From contig NZ_CP074380.1 in the NCBI RefSeq assembly GCF_022695595.1, positions 4,376,501 to 4,440,500 on the forward strand: DNA of 64,000 nucleotides, written 5' to 3'. The notes beneath the pieces were generated by a model, which saw only the letters and a program-made list of their open reading frames with translations, searched no databases and had not been told where the DNA came from. Positions 56,388 through 64,000 of this stretch are shown here, piece by piece. Positions within the stretch are counted from its first letter, which is position 1; each line of letters opens with the position of its first letter. Position numbers and translations under genes: made by a program. This DNA is from Streptomyces sp. MST-110588 (GTDB lineage Bacteria > Actinomycetota > Actinomycetes > Streptomycetales > Streptomycetaceae).

Positions 56388-58004
56388 CTACTTGACGTTG
56401 ATCGCGGTCCAGGCCGCCGCGACCGTCTTGTACGCGGCGCTGTTCTTGCCGTACAGGTCGGCCGCCGCCTTCAGCGTGCCGGTCCGGGCCTTGGCGTAGT
56501 TGGTGGTCGAGGTGAAGTACCGGGTCAGGGCGCGGAACCAGATCTTCTGCGCCTTGTCGCGGCCGATGCCGGTGACCTTCTTCTTGTTGTAGGTCGGGCT
56601 GTCGTACTTCACACCGTTGATCGTCTTCTTGCCGCTGCCCTCGGCCAGCAGGTAGAAGAAGTGGTTCGCCGGGCCCGAGGAGTAGTGGACGTCGTTGTTG
56701 CCCAGCGAGGAGGACCAGTAGTCCTTGGACGCGCCGTCCTTGGAGGGCTTGTCCATGTAGCGCAGCGGCGTACCGTCACCGTTGATGTTGATCTTCTCGC
56801 CGATGAGGTAGTCGCCTTTGTCGCTGGCGTTCTTGGCGAAGAACTCGGTCGCCGTGCCGAAGATGTCGGACGTCGCCTCGTTCAGGCCGCCGGACTCGCC
56901 GCTGTAGTTCAGCTTGGCGGTGGCCGAGGTGACGCCGTGGGTCATCTCGTGGGCAGCCACGTCCAGCGAGGTCAGCGGGTTCTTGTTGCCCGCGCCGTCG
57001 CCGTACGTCATGCAGAAGCAGTCGTCCGACCAGAAGGCGTTGACGTAGTCGTTGCTGAAGTGGACGCGGCTGTAGGCGCCCTTGCCGTCGCCGCGGATGC
57101 CGTTGCGGCCCAGCACCTTCTTGTAGAAGTCGAAGGTGACCGCCGCGCCGTAGTGCGCGTCCACGCCCGCGGTCTGGCGCCCGCCGCCCCACTTGTCGTC
57201 GGCGTCGGTGTAGAGGGTGCCGGTGCCCTCCTCGCGCTGCTTCATGTCGTACGTCTTGTGGCCGCCGCGCGCCTTGTCGGTCAGGCTGTACTTGCCGCCG
57301 CTCTTGGTCGTGGACAGCGGGACCTTGCCGCTGTACCGGCTGGTGCCGGTACCGGTCTCGATCGCCTCGTTCTGGAAGAGCTTCTTGCCCGTCTTCGCGT
57401 CGGTGATGACGTGGAGCTGGCTGGGCGTGCCGTCCTTCTGCGCGCCGGTGACGACGGTCTCGTACGCGAGGACCGGCTTGCCCGTGGCGGCCCAGATCAC
57501 CTTGCGCGGCGCGTCCGTGGCGGCGCTGGAGGTCCTCTCGGCGGCAGCCGCGGCCAGCGCCGACTTCTTCGCGCTGTCGGCCGGCCGCTGAGCCTGGGTG
57601 GAGGGCACGGATATCTTGGCGTCGGTCGCCTTGTCGACCGTACGCGTGCCGTCGGTCTTCTCGTGGACGACCAGGTCCCCGCCGAGCACCGGAAGGCCGG
57701 CGAACGTGCGCTCGTAGCGCGTGTGCACCGTGCCGTCCGCGTCCTTGACGACGTCGCGGGCGACCAGCTTCTCCTTGCCGCCCAGACCGATCTCGTCGGC
57801 CGTCGCCGCGGCGCCCGCCTGCGCGCTCTGGAGCGCGCTTACACGCTGCGAGGCGGACAGCGCGACGGTCTCCGCGGCGCTCTCACGCTCGGGCGTGGCG
57901 GTCGCCGATCCCGTCTGGACGGCCACCGCGACCATCGCGGCGGAGGCGACCAGGGCGGTGGCGCGAAGGGTGTTCTTGCGGGGGGTGAAGGTCATGCGTC
58001 TCAA
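56388..58004 (-). CDS. secreted M4 family neutral metalloprotease (thermolysin-like)
   Basis: 538 residues as a pre-pro-enzyme. A signal peptide (FTPRKNTLRATALVASAAMVA) is followed by an FTP/PepSY propeptide and a catalytic domain with the zinc motif HEMTH (His352, His356) and Glu376 in GGLNEATSD. The catalytic-histidine region VHYSSGPANHFFYLLA is present. It is exported and degrades extracellular protein. I choose TTG 58004 because AGGAGA lies 6 bases upstream; ATG 57995, three codons later, would have a poorly spaced site. Convergent with tuf1. Confidence 0.93.
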   Translation of the reverse strand: MRRMTFTPRKNTLRATALVASAAMVAVAVQTGSATATPERESAAETVALSASQRVSALQSAQAGAAATADEIGLGGKEKLVARDVVKDADGTVHTRYERTFAGLPVLGGDLVVHEKTDGTRTVDKATDAKISVPSTQAQRPADSAKKSALAAAAAERTSSAATDAPRKVIWAATGKPVLAYETVVTGAQKDGTPSQLHVITDAKTGKKLFQNEAIETGTGTSRYSGKVPLSTTKSGGKYSLTDKARGGHKTYDMKQREEGTGTLYTDADDKWGGGRQTAGVDAHYGAAVTFDFYKKVLGRNGIRGDGKGAYSRVHFSNDYVNAFWSDDCFCMTYGDGAGNKNPLTSLDVAAHEMTHGVTSATAKLNYSGESGGLNEATSDIFGTATEFFAKNASDKGDYLIGEKININGDGTPLRYMDKPSKDGASKDYWSSSLGNNDVHYSSGPANHFFYLLAEGSGKKTINGVKYDSPTYNKKKVTGIGRDKAQKIWFRALTRYFTSTTNYAKARTGTLKAAADLYGKNSAAYKTVAAAWTAINVK

Positions 58005-58294
58005 CTCTGTCTCCTAGCGCGGTCCGCATGGGCACGGCCCGCATGAGGGGACAGGCGGTCCTTGGGGACCACCTGGTGATGCAGGAGTGAATCGAGAGGA
58101 GAGTGCCAGTTATTGATCGCTTGCGACAGGTGTGCAACAAGAATTTGACAAGCAGTTTGACAATGTCCGATTACTCGTAAATGCCTTGACGCAGCCCGCC
58201 GTTCATGCAGGTGAGGCGCTACGGCCCCGGAATCCTTGCTTCAACGGTTTCCGCAGCGCCCGGACGGCGGAGGCCGACGAGCCGGCGGCCCCGG

Positions 58295-59434
58295 TCAGGT
58301 GTGGGCGAACTGAGGGGCGGGGACAGGGCGCGAGTCGCGAGCGTGATGGGAGTCGCGGGCGGTACGGGAGTCGCGGGCGGGACGGGAGTCGCGATCGGGA
58401 CGGTATGGACGGACCTTCAGGCGCTCGGCGGTGCTCCGCGTCCCTGTCTCCGTGCCCGCCACTGCCGTGGCCCCGGCCCCCGCGTCGCCCCGGCAGTCGC
58501 GGCAGCGTCCCGCCTGCGGGGCCCGGAAGGCGCGCTCGCAGCCGTCGCAGGTCTGGAGAGGATCGGGCCGTACGTCCTGCGAGGCGGCCGGTACGGGACC
58601 GGGCGGGATCGCTGGCGGGAGGAGGGCGGTGAGCCGGTGGGCGAGGAAACCCGCCGGGTGGCGCAGCTCCTGCGGAAGCCCGGCGGTCAGCGTGCGCCGT
58701 ACGGCCTCCGGAGCCGCCCCGCGCTCCAGCCAGGCGGCCACGGCCGGGGCGAGCCGGTGGACTTCTCGTACGGACAGCAGCAGGCGCGGCTCCTCGCACC
58801 GCAGATTCGCCAGCAGCGCGAGGGCCGTCGACTCCTGCCCGGCGGAGGCGGTACGCGGCCGGGGGAGCGGCGCCGCCGCACGAGGGACAGCGGGCGCGGC
58901 GGCGACGGCCGGTACCGGTTCCGAAGGCGCCGTAACGTCCTGACCATCCTCCAAGTCGCCGTCAACAGTGGGCGAGGTAGCTGCCGAGGCAGACGCCCCG
59001 CACCCCACTGCATCGGCGCCGACGGCACGGTCTGCGTCACCCGCGAGGGCCTCGCGGGCCCGGCGGGCGCGAGTGGCCTTCGGATCGTTGTACGAGTACG
59101 TGACCGTGTGGATCCTCCCGTCCGCGCCCCGCTCACGGGCCCGCTCGATGAACCCGTGCGACTCCAGCAACCGCATGGCGGCGGCCACCCGTGCACGTCC
59201 CTCGGGGAACCTCTCGGCGAGTTCACGGACGCTGACCGAGGCTCCGTCCGGCAGCGACTGGATGTACGTCGCCAGCCCGATCGCGAGCGCCGACAGCTCC
59301 TTGTGCTGGGCGAGCTGATTGCCGACGATCGTGTAACCCGAGCGCTGGGTCTCGGTCACCTTGCACAGCCCCCTCCGGATTCCTCGGACTGCGCACATGG
59401 CGCGCGAGGGGGCACTAAGCTGCTGCTCACCCAT
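58295..59434 (-). CDS. winged-helix DNA-binding protein with C-terminal zinc ribbon
   Basis: 379 residues. The first 110 form a winged-helix domain of the MarR/replication-initiator type found in many Streptomyces proteins (HKELSALAIGLATYIQSLPD, SVRELAERFPEGRARVAAAMRLLESHGFIERAR). A disordered Ala/Pro region follows, then a helical region, a CxxC...CxxC zinc ribbon (TCDGCERAF...CRDCRGD) and a repeated RDSRPA tail. I choose ATG 59434, where similarity starts. The role is probably regulatory. The tail repeats are encoded by 18-bp tandem repeats. Nothing clear lies in 58005-58294. Confidence 0.78.
   Translation of the reverse strand: MGEQQLSAPSRAMCAVRGIRRGLCKVTETQRSGYTIVGNQLAQHKELSALAIGLATYIQSLPDGASVSVRELAERFPEGRARVAAAMRLLESHGFIERARERGADGRIHTVTYSYNDPKATRARRAREALAGDADRAVGADAVGCGASASAATSPTVDGDLEDGQDVTAPSEPVPAVAAAPAVPRAAAPLPRPRTASAGQESTALALLANLRCEEPRLLLSVREVHRLAPAVAAWLERGAAPEAVRRTLTAGLPQELRHPAGFLAHRLTALLPPAIPPGPVPAASQDVRPDPLQTCDGCERAFRAPQAGRCRDCRGDAGAGATAVAGTETGTRSTAERLKVRPYRPDRDSRPARDSRTARDSHHARDSRPVPAPQFAHT
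58330..58401. repeat. four 18-bp tandem repeats in the winged-helix gene
   Basis: Units like GGGAGTCGCGGGCGGGAC begin at 58330, 58348, 58366 and 58384 on the plus strand. On the coding strand they give repeated RDSRPA/RDSRTA/RDSHHA near the C terminus. Confidence 0.85.
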
Positions 59435-59722
59435 CAGGAAGCCTCTTCTTCCTCGGTGGTCAGGCCCTCGATCGGGATTGCCGTCCCGGCCGGGGGCCGT
59501 CGCATGTCTGTCGCATGTCTGCGAGTTGTCTCTCGCCGCCGACCCTGCCGCGCCGAACCCGCTCCACGCCAGCTTTCCCACTCGCAATCACCCAAGCGAG
59601 TGACGGCAGGGACGGCAGGGCCGGGTTGGGTACTTTCCCCTGGTTACTGGGTCTTTTACGTCCCGACGCACCGGCCCCCGGCCCCCCGGCCCCCGGTCAC
59701 GGCTCTCCGCCCCCACCCACCC

Positions 59723-60178
59723 TCAACAAACCATCTCCGCCCACACCGTCTTGCACGGCGCCGGCCCCCACACCGTCCCCCACCGCTCCGCGAACGCCCC
59801 GACGAGAAGCAGCCCCCGCCCGGCCTCCCCGTCCCCCGGAGCCCGCGGAACCGGCATCCGGTCACCCCGCGCGTCCGTGACCTCCACCCGCACCAGACGC
59901 CCGTTCGCCCGTACGACGAGCCGGAAGTCCCGCCCCGCCACCCGCCCGTGCGACGCGGCGTTCGAGGCCAACTCGGCCACGACCTGCTCCACCGCCTCGT
60001 GAGGCAGTCCCCAGGACCGCAGTTGCTCCACGGCGAGCAACCGCGCCAGCCGAGCGCCACGCCGCGTGGCGGATAGCTGTACCCAGAACTGGCGGACGGC
60101 GGATGCTTTTGCGGATTCCGAAGTGGCCAGACTGCCCTGACCGGCAATTTCTTGGTTCACATCACTCAGCGTGTCCAT
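59723..60178 (-). CDS. HATPase_c (RsbW/SpoIIAB-like) ATP-binding regulatory protein
   Basis: 151 residues with the anti-sigma-type kinase fold. The N box ELASNAASHG, G1 box TDARGDRMP and GRGLLLVGAFAERWG are visible. Such short proteins are abundant in Streptomyces and often sit next to XRE/DUF397 genes. ATG 60178 begins the conserved part. It is divergent from the XRE gene, with a 106-bp shared promoter region. Confidence 0.87.
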   Translation of the reverse strand: MDTLSDVNQEIAGQGSLATSESAKASAVRQFWVQLSATRRGARLARLLAVEQLRSWGLPHEAVEQVVAELASNAASHGRVAGRDFRLVVRANGRLVRVEVTDARGDRMPVPRAPGDGEAGRGLLLVGAFAERWGTVWGPAPCKTVWAEMVC

Positions 60179-60284
60179 CCCTGCGTACGCTGCCCAGTGA
60201 CGACGCCCGCACACACGGTGACTGTCCGGCCGCGACTCGCGACTGTCCGGCCTGTCCACCGTGACGCTATGGAGGTGGCTGCGC

Positions 60285-61157
60285 ATGAGCACCAGTGATG
60301 GCGGCAAGGACTACACGACTGACGGAGCGGACGAACCCGACTGGGAACCGGCCGACGACGACTCCGGCGCGGTGATCGCGGCGGTCGGCCGACAGATCAA
60401 GCTCTGGAGAGAGGCGGCGGGCCTGAGCCAACCCGAGTTCGGCGCGACGATCGGCTACGGCGAGGACCTGGTCTACAAGGTCGAGGCGGGTAAACGCATC
60501 CCGAGACCGGAGTTCCTGGACCGCGCCGACAAGGTCCTCGGCGCCGCCGGCAAGCTCGCCGCCATGAAGAAGGACGTAGCGGAGGCCCGCTACCCCAAGA
60601 AGGTCCGCGACCTGGCCCGCCTGGAGGCCGACGCGGTCGAGCTCGGTGTGTACGGCAACCACAACATGCACGGGCTGTTGCAGACGGAGGAGTACGCGCG
60701 GGCGCTCTTTGAGATGCGCCGTCCCGCCTACACGGCGGACGAGATCGAACGCTACGTGGCGGCTCGCATGCGACGCCAGGAGATCCTTCAGCGGCATCCC
60801 TTCGCGATGCTGACATTCGTCCAGGAAGAGGTGACGCTACGGCGACCGATCGGGGGCAGAATGGTGCTGTACCGGCAGCTCGAACACCTGCTGGAACTTG
60901 GGAAGTTGAGGCACGTCGAAATCCAGGTGATGCCTACGCAATGCGAGGAACATGCTGGGATGGGCGGCGAGCTCCAACTGCTGAAGTTCAACGACGGTAC
61001 TGCGGTGGGGCACTGGGAAAGCCAGCTCTCCAGCCGCTTGATCTCCAATCCCAAGGATCTCCGGATCCTTGAGCTGCGGTATGGAATCATCCGGGCCCAG
61101 GCTCTCACCCCACGGGAGTCATTGGCTTTCATCGAGAAAGTACTGGGAGAGACATGA
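60285..61157 (+). CDS. XRE family regulator with DUF5753 domain (WhiJ-like)
   Basis: 290 residues. The helix-turn-helix lies at about 35-90 (IKLWREAAGLSQPEFGATIGYGEDLVYKVEAGKRIPRPEF). The DUF5753 domain follows (YGNHNMHGLLQTEEYARAL...GRMVLYRQLEHLLELG...VQVMP-like IQVMPTQCEEHAGMGG). ATG 60285 is chosen because GGAGGTGG lies just upstream. The stop overlaps the first DUF397 gene (ATGA). The WhiJ family of S. coelicolor has the same organisation and influences sporulation. Confidence 0.92.
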   Translation: MSTSDGGKDYTTDGADEPDWEPADDDSGAVIAAVGRQIKLWREAAGLSQPEFGATIGYGEDLVYKVEAGKRIPRPEFLDRADKVLGAAGKLAAMKKDVAEARYPKKVRDLARLEADAVELGVYGNHNMHGLLQTEEYARALFEMRRPAYTADEIERYVAARMRRQEILQRHPFAMLTFVQEEVTLRRPIGGRMVLYRQLEHLLELGKLRHVEIQVMPTQCEEHAGMGGELQLLKFNDGTAVGHWESQLSSRLISNPKDLRILELRYGIIRAQALTPRESLAFIEKVLGET

Positions 61158-61360
61158 CCCTCAAGCCCGTTCCCGCTACGGCTCCCGCGCTGGAGTGGTT
61201 CAAGAGCAGCTACAGCAGCAACGACGGTCCTGCATGTGTTGAGGTGGCTGCCACTCCCGGCACCGTGCACGTGCGCGACTCCAAGGACCCGGGCGGGCCT
61301 CGCCTCGGCTTCGCGCCGGGCACCTGGAGTGCCTTCGTGGCGTACGCGTCAGAGGTCTGA
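61154..61360 (+). CDS. DUF397 domain protein (copy 1)
   Basis: 68 residues, ALEWFKSSYSSNDGPACVEV then VHVRDSKDPGGPRLGF, the DUF397 hallmark. Small DUF397 proteins are encoded beside WhiJ-type XRE regulators and are thought to modulate them. The ATG overlaps the XRE stop by 4 bases, so expression is coupled. Confidence 0.93.
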   Translation: MTLKPVPATAPALEWFKSSYSSNDGPACVEVAATPGTVHVRDSKDPGGPRLGFAPGTWSAFVAYASEV

Positions 61361-61375
61361 TCCCCAAGGAGAGAC

Positions 61376-61573
61376 ATGGCAACCCGGCCAGCTCCCGCGC
61401 TGGAGTGGTTCAAGAGCAGCTACAGCACCAACGACGGCCCCGAGTGCGTCGAGGTAGCCGCCACCCCAAGCGCGATTAATGTCCGCGACTCCAAGGACCC
61501 GGGCGGACCTCACCTCCGCTTCGCTCGTGATGCCTGGGCCGGGTTCCTCTCGTACGTGTCAACTCACGTCTGA
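61376..61573 (+). CDS. DUF397 domain protein (copy 2)
   Basis: 65 residues, clearly a duplicate of copy 1 (ALEWFKSSYSTNDGPECVEV, INVRDSKDPGGPHLRF). It begins 15 bp after copy 1, with AAGGAGAGAC upstream. The C-terminal third differs more between copies, suggesting some divergence of partner surface. Confidence 0.92.
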   Translation: MATRPAPALEWFKSSYSTNDGPECVEVAATPSAINVRDSKDPGGPHLRFARDAWAGFLSYVSTHV

Positions 61574-61650
61574 CTCCGGGGCAATAGCATGGGTGAGCCG
61601 GCACGCACCTCGTGGTGAGGGCGTGACCTTCTTCCTTCAGGAGTGACGCC

Positions 61651-62076
61651 ATGCTGCGCACCATGTTCAAGTCCAAGATCCACCGTGCCACCGTGACGCA
61701 GGCGGACCTGCACTACGTCGGGTCGGTGACGGTGGACGCCGACCTGCTGGACGCCGCCGATCTGCTGCCCGGCGAACTGGTCCACATCGTCGACATCACC
61801 AACGGGGCACGCCTGGAGACGTACATCATCGAGGGGGAGCGCGGCTCCGGGATCATCGGCATCAACGGTGCCGCCGCCCACCTGGTGCACCCCGGTGACC
61901 TGGTGATCCTCATCAGCTACGCCCAGGTCGAGGACGCCGAGGCCCGTACGCTGCGCCCGCGCGTGGTCCACGTGGACGCGGCGAACCACATCGTGGGTAC
62001 CGGCTCCGACGCCTCGGAGCCGGTACCGGGCGGTGACGCCGTACGCGGCCCGGGGGCGGTGGCTTCGGCGGGATGA
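61651..62076 (+). CDS. panD: aspartate 1-decarboxylase
   Basis: 141 residues. PanD makes beta-alanine for pantothenate and coenzyme A. It is made as a proenzyme that cleaves itself at Gly24-Ser25 (HYVGSVTVD), creating a pyruvoyl group; this site, Lys and Tyr residues ([18 protein letters not shown]) and the [15 protein letters not shown] segment are all present. ATG 61651 follows AGGAGTGACGCC. It sits away from panBC, beside the XRE/DUF397 group. The last codons encode a perfect 14-bp hairpin. Confidence 0.95.
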   Translation: MLRTMFKSKIHRATVTQADLHYVGSVTVDADLLDAADLLPGELVHIVDITNGARLETYIIEGERGSGIIGINGAAAHLVHPGDLVILISYAQVEDAEARTLRPRVVHVDAANHIVGTGSDASEPVPGGDAVRGPGAVASAG

Positions 62077-62241
62077 GCTGAGCCAGACGGCCAGGAGGCA
62101 GGGACTCGGGGGACAGGCGGAATACGCGGGTTACGCGGGGTCTGACGGCCGTCAATGGCGTACGGGTGTTCTCGTCCCAACGGGTGGTGTCGGGACGTAT
62201 GCGGGGAGCGCCGGTACGTAGCAAGGCCACGATCTTGGGCC

Positions 62242-62838
62242 ATGGACGACATCACGACGGACGAACCGCAGCGGCCGTGGGCCGTGCCGCCGCCGGGTGG
62301 GTATGGCGTCGAGGAGTTCTTCGGTCTGCCGGGGCTGCCGCGACACGCCGAGTTGATCGACGGGGGTGTCGTGGTCGCGGCTCCGCGGCGGGCGTTCGAC
62401 TCGGTGGCGCAGTCGCTGCTGTGGGACGGGCTGCGGCGGACGGCGCCGGGCCACCTGCGGGTGCGTGGCGACATGGCTGTGGTGCTGGGGGACCGCGATG
62501 TGCTGGAACCGGATGTTCTCGTGGTGCGGGCCGTGGGCGCGTGGGATCCCCGGCGGGACCGGTATGACGTCGCGGACGTCGTGCTCGCGGGGGAGGTGAT
62601 CTCGCCGGATTCGGAGAGGCGGGACCGGAAGATCAAGCCGGGGAAGTACGCGCGGGCGGGGATTCCGTACTTCTGGCTGGTGGAGATGGTGGGGGAGGAC
62701 GACCATGCGGCGGTGCACACGTACGAGCTGGATGCGGTGACGCAGAGCTACGGCGTTACGGGCGTCCATCACCAGCGGCTGAAGACCACGGTGCCGTACG
62801 CCATCGACATCGACCTGACGCAGATCTACGACGCATGA
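62242..62838 (+). CDS. Uma2 (DUF820) family restriction-endonuclease-like protein, copy 1
   Basis: 198 residues with the PD-(D/E)xK fold pattern of the Uma2 family: LIDGGVVVAAP, the acidic strand EPDVLVV, EVISPDSERRDRKIKPGKYARAGIPYFWLVE. Uma2 proteins are putative nucleases present in many copies in actinomycetes and cyanobacteria, with unknown targets. ATG 62242 has only a weak ribosome site. The next gene is a paralogue. Confidence 0.85.
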   Translation: MDDITTDEPQRPWAVPPPGGYGVEEFFGLPGLPRHAELIDGGVVVAAPRRAFDSVAQSLLWDGLRRTAPGHLRVRGDMAVVLGDRDVLEPDVLVVRAVGAWDPRRDRYDVADVVLAGEVISPDSERRDRKIKPGKYARAGIPYFWLVEMVGEDDHAAVHTYELDAVTQSYGVTGVHHQRLKTTVPYAIDIDLTQIYDA

Positions 62839-62880
62839 GCAGCGGGTACCGGGTCCACGGTCTCGACCATGGGAGGAATC

Positions 62881-63471
62881 ATGACTGCCGAACTGCAGCA
62901 CCCGGGGCCCGTGCCGCCGTCGGGCGGCTGCACCGTGGACGACCTGTTCAGCCTGCCCGGCCTCCCGCCGCACACCGAGCTGATCGACGGGAGCCTGGTC
63001 TTCAGGAGTCCGCAGCGGATCTTTCGCTCCAGAGCGTTGTTCCTGCTGGAAGCCGGGCTGCAACGAACCGTGCCGGATCGTCTCTGGGTGATGCGGGAGA
63101 TGACCGTCGTGCTCGGTCCCCGTAATGCTCCGGAGCCGGATCTCCTGGTGGTGCGTGGCGAAGCGGTGTCCGGCGGGAGTCAGACCAGGTTCGAGGCTGC
63201 GGACGTGGTGCTCGCGGTGGAGGTGGTCTCACCGGACTCGCGGGAGCGGGATCGGGAGACCAAGCCGGGAAAGTACGCGAGAGCGGGGATTCCGCACTTC
63301 TGGCTGGTGGAGATGGCGGGGGAGGACGAGCATCCGGCGGTGCACACGTACGAGCTGGATGCGGTTGCGAAGAGTTACTGCCTTACGGGGATCTATCATC
63401 AACGGTTGAAGGTGAGTGTTCCCTTTACCATTGATGTTGATCTGACGCAGATCTACCGGACGCGGCCGTGA
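62881..63471 (+). CDS. Uma2 (DUF820) family restriction-endonuclease-like protein, copy 2
   Basis: 196 residues, paralogous to copy 1 along its whole length (ELIDGSLVF, EPDLLVV, EVVSPDSRERDRETKPGKYARAGIPHFWLVE). ATG 62881 follows GGGAGGAATC, better than the ATG four codons upstream. The pair is a tandem duplication at the edge of the accessory slot, just before the S10 operon. Confidence 0.87.
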   Translation: MTAELQHPGPVPPSGGCTVDDLFSLPGLPPHTELIDGSLVFRSPQRIFRSRALFLLEAGLQRTVPDRLWVMREMTVVLGPRNAPEPDLLVVRGEAVSGGSQTRFEAADVVLAVEVVSPDSRERDRETKPGKYARAGIPHFWLVEMAGEDEHPAVHTYELDAVAKSYCLTGIYHQRLKVSVPFTIDVDLTQIYRTRP

Positions 63472-63865
63472 CCTCGGCCATGCGCCGCTGACGAGCCGGT
63501 GTACGATCACCGGCTCGATTGGCATCGGGTCGGCATGCTATGGCACACTGTCCAGGTTGCTCGGTTGAGTGCCGATGCTGCGCGCCTCCCGCCGGGAGGA
63601 CTGGAAGCGAGTCCCAGGTATTCGTCGTTCCTCATCAGGGGCGGAAGTACGGGAATCTTCCGGGAAGCGTGAGCGGGGTACCAGCCAGGCGCCCGGTGGG
63701 TGTCCTGCCCCCACACACTCCTTCTTGAAGGATCTCCCCTGTGGAGATTTACGGGAAGGGGTGCGACACGCCCGACCGCGTGGGTCGGAGGCAGGCGGGT
63801 GCTCCTCGCGGAGCACGGCGCACCGGGTCCCAGAGCGTTACGAGAGACAGGACTACTGAGTAGCC
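63472..63865 (+). other. S10 operon promoter/leader region
   Basis: 394 bp with no gene. It should contain the S10 operon promoter; a TATGGC hexamer near 63539 is a possible -10 but its -35 spacing is poor. The leader holds the shared element at 63764-63790 and a GTGCTCC-TCGC-GGAGCAC hairpin at 63799-63816. Confidence 0.55.
63764..63790 (+). promoter_or_regulatory. leader element shared with the str operon (rpsJ copy)
   Basis: Same CCCGACCGCGTGGGTCGG core and CGACAC prefix as the rpsL leader element at 51755-51780, differing at one position. It lies about 76 bp before the rpsJ ATG, the same distance as in rpsL. Confidence 0.7.
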
Positions 63866-64000
63866 ATGGCGGGACAGAAGATCCGCATCCGGCTCAAGGC
63901 CTACGACCACGAGGTCATCGACAGCTCGGCGAAGAAGATCGTCGAGACGGTGACCCGCACTGGTGCGTCGGTCGCGGGCCCGGTGCCGCTGCCCACTGAG
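63866..64000 (+). CDS. rpsJ: 30S ribosomal protein S10 (3' end outside window)
   Basis: The first 45 residues are visible: [20 protein letters not shown] then [20 protein letters not shown], diagnostic for S10. It opens the S10 ribosomal protein operon. S10 is also NusE, the antitermination partner of NusB and NusG. ATG 63866 has only a weak ribosome site nearby (GAGAGACAGGA). Confidence 0.97.
   Translation, partial: MAGQKIRIRLKAYDHEVIDSSAKKIVETVTRTGASVAGPVPLPTE

Noticed and set aside
58205..60076. 623-codon plus-strand frame
   Set aside because: Lies antisense to the winged-helix and ATPase genes; no domain, and the minus-strand products are recognisable.

Overview
The window is a chromosomal segment of a high-GC actinomycete, almost certainly a Streptomyces. 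Evidence includes the codon bias, the frequent GTG/TTG starts, the str operon (rpsL-rpsG-fusA-tuf1) separated from the S10 operon by accessory genes, a second, incomplete nuo cluster next to korAB, and XRE/DUF397 gene sets. As I recall it, the order korA-korB, regulator/kinases, nuoA-N, htpX, yajQ, tRNA-Tyr, rpmG, murB, secE-nusG-rplK-rplA, rplJL, rpoBC, str resembles the S. coelicolor region around SCO4590-SCO4701. I could not check this by alignment.

Layout. 1-6646: end of an ABC permease, a secreted M28 aminopeptidase, a RarD transporter and the 2-oxoacid:ferredoxin oxidoreductase pair korB/korA. 6946-11146: a NarL-type response regulator and two paralogous membrane sensor kinases, all on the minus strand. 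11472-14359: an EccD-like membrane protein (frameshifted as sequenced) and a proline-rich MinD/EspI-like ATPase, an orphan type VII secretion-like pair. 14697-25474: a tightly overlapping operon nuoA-B-C-H-I-J-K-L-M-N with no nuoD, E, F or G. 25677-27612: htpX, yccF and yajQ. 27799-30533: tRNA-Tyr, two metabolic genes, tRNA-Thr and tRNA-Met. 30622-36942: rpmG, two MaoC/Had-type dehydratases, murB, a membrane protein, adenosine deaminase and aspartate aminotransferase.

37259-56187 is the transcription/translation core: tRNA-Trp, secE, nusG, rplK, rplA, a lipoprotein, rplJ, rplL, rpoB, rpoC, a DUF1707 protein, rpsL, rpsG, fusA and tuf1. 56388-63471 is an accessory slot between the str and S10 operons: an M4 protease, a winged-helix protein, an anti-sigma-like ATPase, an XRE regulator with two DUF397 proteins, panD and two Uma2-family proteins. 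The window ends inside rpsJ.

Themes. (1) KorAB makes reduced ferredoxin, and the neighbouring Nuo set keeps the iron-sulfur and membrane subunits but lacks the NADH-input module and NuoD. A ferredoxin-linked, proton-pumping role is an attractive inference. (2) A near-identical hairpin element lies in the leaders of both rpsL and rpsJ. (3) Both sensor-kinase genes are preceded by the same G/C-rich palindrome. (4) Four genes (eccD-like, nuoJ, an amidohydrolase and the essential tuf1) each look as if exactly one base is missing, mostly in short G/C runs. This pattern suggests systematic sequence errors rather than four real mutations.
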